A DNA stretch of 13,130 nucleotides from Burkholderiales bacterium (GTDB lineage: Bacteria > Pseudomonadota > Gammaproteobacteria > Burkholderiales > Burkholderiaceae_C). Every line of letters begins with the position of its first letter. Position 1 is the first letter of the stretch. The notes below the pieces were generated by a model that saw only the letters and a list, made by a program, of their open reading frames with translations, did no database searches and was not told the DNA's origin. Location: NCBI GenBank assembly GCA_006227785.1, contig SBFU01000193.1, positions 1 to 13,130 on the forward strand, written 5' to 3'. Positions 13,032 to 13,130 of this stretch are shown piece by piece. The position numbers were made by a program, and so were the translations under genes.

Positions 13032-13130
13032 TCAACCGGCGGCGGCGTAACGCTGCCATTCCCAGTCGCTGACATGGGCGTGCCACTGGGCCCATTCGGC
13101 GCGCTTGAGCGCCAGCAGCTGGGCGCTCAC
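13032..13130 (-). CDS. Glutamine synthetase-family protein, C-terminal end only
   Basis: The last 32 codons of a minus-strand gene enter from the right edge. The tail ALKRAEWAQWHAHVSDWEWQ followed by RYAAAG is the ending I associate with GlnT/type III-like and gamma-glutamylpolyamine synthetase-like members of the glutamine synthetase superfamily. No catalytic residue is in view, so the activity (glutamine, gamma-glutamylputrescine or another gamma-glutamyl amide) cannot be judged. It ends 43 bp before the kinase-like gene on the same strand, with no obvious terminator between. Confidence 0.72.
   Translation of the reverse strand: MSAQLLALKRAEWAQWHAHVSDWEWQRYAAAG

Overview
The window is about 13.1 kb of high-G+C DNA that reads as the chromosome of a betaproteobacterium, most likely order Burkholderiales (Comamonadaceae or the Rubrivivax/Roseateles side). 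The minus-strand order mnmG-rsmG-LysE transporter-parA with parS sites scattered through it is the origin-proximal arrangement I associate with that group. bchE and bchJ show that the lineage carries bacteriochlorophyll genes, so it is, or descends from, an anoxygenic phototroph. No mobile element, CRISPR array, phage gene, tRNA or rRNA is visible.

Left part (1-4026): a minus-strand block reading mnmG (tRNA wobble modification), rsmG (16S rRNA methylation), a LysE/RhtB-type exporter and the start of parA. One 1-mismatch and three perfect parS palindromes lie in or just upstream of these genes; three are embedded in coding sequence. rsmG carries about 50 extra in-frame codons made of two repetitive palindromic sequences.

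Middle part (4027-7880): on the plus strand, an NAD(P)H-dependent FMN reductase-like gene overlaps a small YkgJ-type cysteine-cluster gene. Facing them are an alpha/beta hydrolase and, beyond a rho-independent terminator, an operon of a b561-type cytochrome and two tandem periplasmic YceI proteins, all on the minus strand.

Right part (7880-13130): plus-strand genes for a Crp/Fnr-type regulator, bchE (anaerobic Mg-protoporphyrin monomethyl ester cyclase), bchJ (V4R protein of bacteriochlorophyll synthesis), a 62-residue DUF2892/YgaP-like membrane protein and a class II aldolase-like protein. A divergent-strand kinase-like gene and the last codons of a glutamine synthetase-family gene close the window. 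The regulator has a CRP-type recognition helix (R-E-x3-R), and a perfect TGTGA-N6-TCACA palindrome sits just behind bchJ at the -41.5 position of a plausible promoter for the DUF2892 gene. An AT-rich island upstream of bchE contains a perfect TGTCA-N8-TGACA site of PpsR/CrtJ type, with a degenerate second copy 8 bp away.

I see no wholly new multi-gene system. The points most worth following are the parS cluster written into mnmG/rsmG coding sequence, the repeat-derived insertion in RsmG, the isolated bchEJ pair with its candidate PpsR operator and neighbouring CRP-like regulator, and a recurring -10 box placed 6-7 bases before start codons that lack a Shine-Dalgarno sequence (possible leaderless genes).
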